This document shows positions 5,624 through 8,191 of a DNA stretch of 8,191 bases, in pieces; the stretch's first letter is position 1, and every line of letters begins with the position of its first letter. The translations under genes and the position numbers were made by a program. The notes under the pieces are model-generated. The model was given only the letters and a program-made list of their open reading frames with translations. It ran no database searches and had not been told where the DNA came from. Location: contig DFDR01000002.1 in assembly GCA_002369295.1 (NCBI GenBank), positions 1 to 8,191 on the forward strand, read 5' to 3'. Source of the stretch: Desulfovibrionaceae bacterium UBA3823 (lineage in GTDB: Bacteria; Desulfobacterota; Desulfovibrionia; Desulfovibrionales; Desulfovibrionaceae).

Positions 5624-6382
5624 ATGGAACTTGCCCTTGCCACCGTGCTCATTGCCTGCGCGGCCTTCTTTGCGGCCGGCTTCGTCGATGCCGTCGCCGG
5701 CGGCGGGGGCCTTGTCACGCTGCCGGTGCTCCTGCTCTGCGGGGTGCCTCCGCACCTGGCCCTCGGCACCAACAAGATGGCCGTGTCCCTGGGCTCCCTG
5801 GCCGCGCTCTGCTCCTTTGCCAGCAAGGGCCTCGTGGAGCGGCGCGTGGCGTCCTGGGGAAGCCTTGCCGCCTTCCTCGGCGGCGCCCTCGGCTCCTGGC
5901 TCGCCCTGCTCGTCGACAGCGTCCTGCTCGGCAAGCTGCTCGTCTTCCTCCTGCCCGTGGGCTTTCTCGTCTCCCTCGGCACGCGCTTCCGGGGCCGGGA
6001 GGGGGCGCTTCCCGAACGCTGGCTCTGGCTCAAGGCGGTCCTCATCGGCCTGGCCATCGGCACCTACGACGGCTTCTTCGGCCCCGCCACGGGCAGCTTC
6101 TTCATCGTGGCCCAGCACCTTGTGCTGCGCATGGGGCTCGTGCGGGCCTCGGGCACGGCCAAGGCCATGAACCTCGCCTCCAATGCGGGCGCCCTGGCCG
6201 GCTTTGCCGCCGGCGGCGCCGTCGTCTGGGCCCTCGGGGCGCCGCTGGCCCTGGCCAGCATTGCCGGCAACCTCCTCGGCGTGCGCCTGGCCGTGCGCGT
6301 CGGCGCCCGCGCCGTCAGAAGCCTGCTCTATCTCGTCCTGACAGGCCTGCTCGCCACCCTGGTCTGGCGCTTCGTGCTCTAG
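5624..6382 (+). CDS. TSUP (TauE/SafE, formerly DUF81) family membrane permease
   Basis: The 252-residue, very hydrophobic protein has the length and the internal duplication of the TSUP family. The first half carries GFVDAVAGGGGLVTLPVLL (19-37) followed by ALGTNK (46-51). The second half carries the matching GTYDGFFGPATGSFFI (146-161) followed by ASGTAKAMNLASN (175-187). About eight membrane segments can be drawn, for example at 4-24, 30-48, 54-68, 78-97, 101-120, 135-160, 185-205 and 209-250 (the last probably two). It resembles the YfcA branch. TSUP proteins are thought to move small anions such as sulphite, sulphonates or organosulphur compounds; the substrate here is not known. GAGGA at 5613-5617, six bases upstream, supports the start. 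Its stop shares four bases with the stop of the convergent HD gene. Confidence 0.9.
   Translation: MELALATVLIACAAFFAAGFVDAVAGGGGLVTLPVLLLCGVPPHLALGTNKMAVSLGSLAALCSFASKGLVERRVASWGSLAAFLGGALGSWLALLVDSVLLGKLLVFLLPVGFLVSLGTRFRGREGALPERWLWLKAVLIGLAIGTYDGFFGPATGSFFIVAQHLVLRMGLVRASGTAKAMNLASNAGALAGFAAGGAVVWALGAPLALASIAGNLLGVRLAVRVGARAVRSLLYLVLTGLLATLVWRFVL
6379..6382. other. Shared CTAG: overlapping stop codons of two convergent genes
   Basis: The plus-strand TSUP stop TAG occupies 6380-6382, and the minus-strand HD gene stop TAG reads from 6381 to 6379. The palindrome CTAG therefore serves as both stop codons. There is no gap for a terminator, so each transcript must run into the coding region of the other gene. 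Confidence 0.95.
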
Positions 6383-7512
6383 CGGGCGGCGGCCACTTCC
6401 GGCGGCCTGGCAAGCACGATGTCCGCCTCGGCGAAAGCCGGCTCCTGGAAGAGGCAGGGCAGGTGCTGGAAGTCGTGGGCGCTGGCAAGCCTGGCGCCGG
6501 CCGCGCCTGCCAGAAACGCCTCCTGGCCCTCCGTGGGCGTCAGCACGTAGGTGCAGGCAAAGGCGGCCTTCTCGAGGTGCCGCGAGAGGAAGCTGGCAAG
6601 GCCGGAGCGCGCCCTGCGCGTGGCGAGGATGCCGGCAACGGCGATTTCGGGCTCGCCCTCGAGCCGCCGTATGCGCTCAAGCAGCAGGGGCGCGGCGTCG
6701 AGCGGGCGGGTGGCCTCGTAGAGGCCGGCAAAGCGCCGGGGAAGGGGAATGCCCTTCCTGGCAAAGCGGCGCTCGAAGAGCTCGCGGCGCACCTCCGTCT
6801 CCCTGACGACAGGGCAGGCAAGCGAGGCCAGATAGGCGTCCATGGCAGGCCCCGGCGCCCCGCAGACGAAGCGCAGGAGCGGGGGCTTCGGCATGCGCTC
6901 GGGAAAGTTCAGGGGGATCTCGGCGATCTTGGCCTGCACGTCGAGGAGCAGCGCGAGATCGTCCTTGAAGGCGTCGGTCAAGGGATCCATGACGCTGCCC
7001 GAGACGTCGCAGAAGAAGAGGCGCGCCATCATGGCAAGGAGGCTGCGCCTGCCGTTGCAGAAGAAGCCGGCCTGGCCGCAGCCGTCGAGGCTGTAGAAGT
7101 CGATGTGCTTGGAGACGCAGAAGCAGATGTCGCAGATCTCGGCATCGCTGACGCGGAAGGCCTTCTGGCAGTCCAGCAGGAAGTCCAGCGCCTCCTGCAC
7201 GCCCCGGGGGCCGTGATCGTAGAAGGAGATGCGGGGGAGGCCGTCCCGGCCTGTCTGCAGCCTTGCCGTGGCGGGCTTGCCGAAATCGTGCACGAGGGCG
7301 CAGAGGATGTCGGCCAGGCTGAAGTCCTCCCGCTCGAGGGCCGCCTGGAGAACGAGCATGACGTGCGTCCAGACGCCGTCTTCCATGTGGTAGGGCGTGG
7401 CGCCGCCTGGGGCGAGCTGGCGCGCGGCTTTCATCCGCTCCACCAGCTCGGGTCTTGTCTGGCAGAGGAAGTCGACGAGGCGCCGGCGGAGGGCGAAGCG
7501 TTCAAGGTTCAT
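6379..7512 (-). CDS. HD-domain phosphohydrolase-like protein with kinase-like C-terminus
   Basis: The 377-residue protein has an HD metal-dependent phosphohydrolase domain at about residues 40-175. The block HMEDGVWTHVMLVLQ (42-56) followed by LCALVHDFGKPAT (70-82) and FYDHG (98-102) resembles the HD domain appended to CCA-adding tRNA nucleotidyltransferases. Candidate metal ligands are His50, His75-Asp76, His100, His136 and Asp169, an H-HD-H-H-D pattern used by two-metal HD enzymes. The remainder (about 205-377) I do not recognise firmly; in order and wording it resembles a polynucleotide-kinase-like P-loop domain that has lost its GKS motif. No nucleotidyltransferase head is present, so it is not a CCA enzyme. 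It is probably cytoplasmic. The start at 7512 has only a weak ribosome site (AGGT, four bases upstream); the next Met is at residue 27. A nucleotide or RNA substrate is a guess from the domain. Confidence 0.8.
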   Translation of the reverse strand: MNLERFALRRRLVDFLCQTRPELVERMKAARQLAPGGATPYHMEDGVWTHVMLVLQAALEREDFSLADILCALVHDFGKPATARLQTGRDGLPRISFYDHGPRGVQEALDFLLDCQKAFRVSDAEICDICFCVSKHIDFYSLDGCGQAGFFCNGRRSLLAMMARLFFCDVSGSVMDPLTDAFKDDLALLLDVQAKIAEIPLNFPERMPKPPLLRFVCGAPGPAMDAYLASLACPVVRETEVRRELFERRFARKGIPLPRRFAGLYEATRPLDAAPLLLERIRRLEGEPEIAVAGILATRRARSGLASFLSRHLEKAAFACTYVLTPTEGQEAFLAGAAGARLASAHDFQHLPCLFQEPAFAEADIVLARPPEVAAAR

Positions 7513-8020
7513 GGGGACCTGCGATCAGCGTTGAGCTCGGGAAAAATGCCGCAATAGCCTGCTCTTGCCTGGCGTGCCCGCCACGGCGCCTAGGCGTGCA
7601 CCGTCGCCGCCCGGGGGCGGGGCGCACGTGCCGGGGGCATCGGCGAGCCTGCTCCCCGCGCACCTGCGCTTTCACCGGCGGCCTGCCGGCTTGCGGGACA
7701 TGCTGGCGCATCGATGCTGGGGCGTGCCGCCCGCACGCTCCGCCGGGCAGGGGACGGATCCTCGGTGAAGCGCGTCAGGAAAAGCGGGTTCGCCGAAAGG
7801 GCGTTCGCGTCCAGGCAGGCCCTGCAGGCGCATCCCGGCGGAGGGCTCCGCGCGTGCGGACCGGAAGCCGAAGCGCCTGGCCGGAGGCAGGGAACGCGTG
7901 CCGGCAAGCGTTTGAGCTGGAAACGCCGGACCTCAGGGCCATTGCAGGCCCCGCTTCCGCACAGGCAGGGAGCAGGAGCGGCGCATAGCAGAAGCGGCGC
8001 GTGGAAAGCGCGTCGCGTGC

Positions 8021-8042
8021 GCCTGGACGGCATCGTCCAGGC
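8021..8042. other. 9-bp perfect hairpin in the gene-less right end
   Basis: GCCTGGACG at 8021-8029 pairs with CGTCCAGGC at 8034-8042 around a GCAT loop. No T-run follows on either strand. It could be part of a structured RNA or a DNA-binding palindrome; the sequence alone does not decide. Confidence 0.4.
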
Positions 8043-8125
8043 CGAAGGCATGCTACCAGCTTCCGGTCCAGGACGCAAAGACAGGCTGCCCGCCGTCCTG
8101 CCGTTTCCCGCGTCCCTTCGTCGCA

Positions 8126-8167
8126 GCCGTGCCGAGTTGTCCGTGCCGGGCCGTCCGTGCGCCTGCC
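8126..8167 (+). repeat. Degenerate 14-base repeat near the right edge
   Basis: GCCGTGCCGAGTTG (8126-8139), TCCGTGCCGGGCCG (8140-8153) and TCCGTGCGCCTGCC (8154-8167) share the start CCGTGC with a 14-base period. The copies agree well only in the first half, so chance in GC-rich sequence is possible. Confidence 0.3.
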
Positions 8168-8191
8168 CGCGATCTGGCGGTTGAGTGCCGG

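Larger units (their letters stand above)
7513..8191. other. 679-base stretch with no supportable gene
   Basis: The frames open here (for example 7714-8184 plus and 7590-8078 minus) give products rich in Arg, Ala, Gly and Pro with no family resemblance. They lack ribosome sites and use codons such as GGA, CCA, TCA and AAA more freely than the neighbouring genes. No tRNA, SRP, RNase P or tmRNA signature is visible. A small AT-rich patch at 7540-7558 lies just upstream of the HD gene start but holds no clear promoter. CGCCTAGGCG at 7587-7596 is a perfect 10-bp palindrome. The region may be a long upstream region for a gene to the right, or decayed sequence. Confidence 0.6.

Noticed and set aside
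4391..6118. 575-codon open frame on the minus strand across ddh and the TSUP gene
   Set aside because: It covers two well-supported plus-strand genes and the repeat-rich gap between them, and its product is low-complexity Ala/Gly/Arg/His-rich.
7785..7812. GGTTCG with pairing bases nearby, resembling a tRNA T-loop
   Set aside because: The loop does not fit the GTTCRANYC pattern and no anticodon or acceptor stem can be drawn around it.
7714..8184. 156-codon plus-strand frame and the 162-codon minus-strand frame at 7590-8078 as hypothetical genes
   Set aside because: They overlap each other, lack ribosome sites and family resemblance, and have less biased third positions than the real genes here.

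Overview
This is a strongly GC-rich stretch of bacterial chromosome carrying eight complete protein genes. I see no tRNA, rRNA, CRISPR array, insertion sequence or phage gene. A Proteobacteria-type Kbp/YgaU protein, a two-subunit class I fumarase and a meso-diaminopimelate dehydrogenase all suggest an anaerobic or facultative Gram-negative bacterium. A Desulfovibrio-type organism (Desulfobacterota) fits best, but no phylogenetic marker in the window settles this.

Layout, left to right. A short leader with a possible promoter precedes a plus-strand BON-LysM gene (kbp, 160-600), which ends in a strong GC hairpin. Facing it is a minus-strand MFS transporter (722-1912). That transporter is read from the clearest promoter in the window: a consensus -35, a 17-bp spacer and a near-consensus -10 at 2004-2032, flanked by an 8-bp inverted repeat. 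In the opposite direction runs a tight plus-strand cluster: fumarase alpha (2163-3008), fumarase beta (3018-3578) and a CBS-CBS-ACT protein resembling AcuB (3609-4271). After a 269-bp gap comes meso-diaminopimelate dehydrogenase (ddh, 4541-5470). The next gap (5471-5623) holds a four-copy 13-bp tandem repeat running into a 16-bp perfect hairpin. A TSUP-family membrane protein follows (5624-6382). It converges with a minus-strand HD-domain protein (6379-7512), and the two genes share the bases CTAG as their stop codons. The last 679 bases (7513-8191) hold no gene I can support.

How the genes work together. Fumarase alpha and beta form one oxygen-sensitive iron-sulphur enzyme that interconverts fumarate and malate. 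The CBS-ACT gene, 30 bases downstream, is probably co-transcribed and may tie a nucleotide or amino-acid signal to this step. Ddh makes meso-diaminopimelate, the lysine and peptidoglycan precursor, in one NADPH-dependent step. The MFS, TSUP and HD genes have no evident link to these pathways.

The genes are of ordinary types and I found no convincing new multi-gene system. The points most worth checking are the operator-like repeat at the MFS promoter, the tandem repeat plus hairpin after ddh (part of which recurs before ddh), the kinase-like but P-loop-less C-terminus of the HD protein, and the possible fumarase-CBS-ACT regulatory link.
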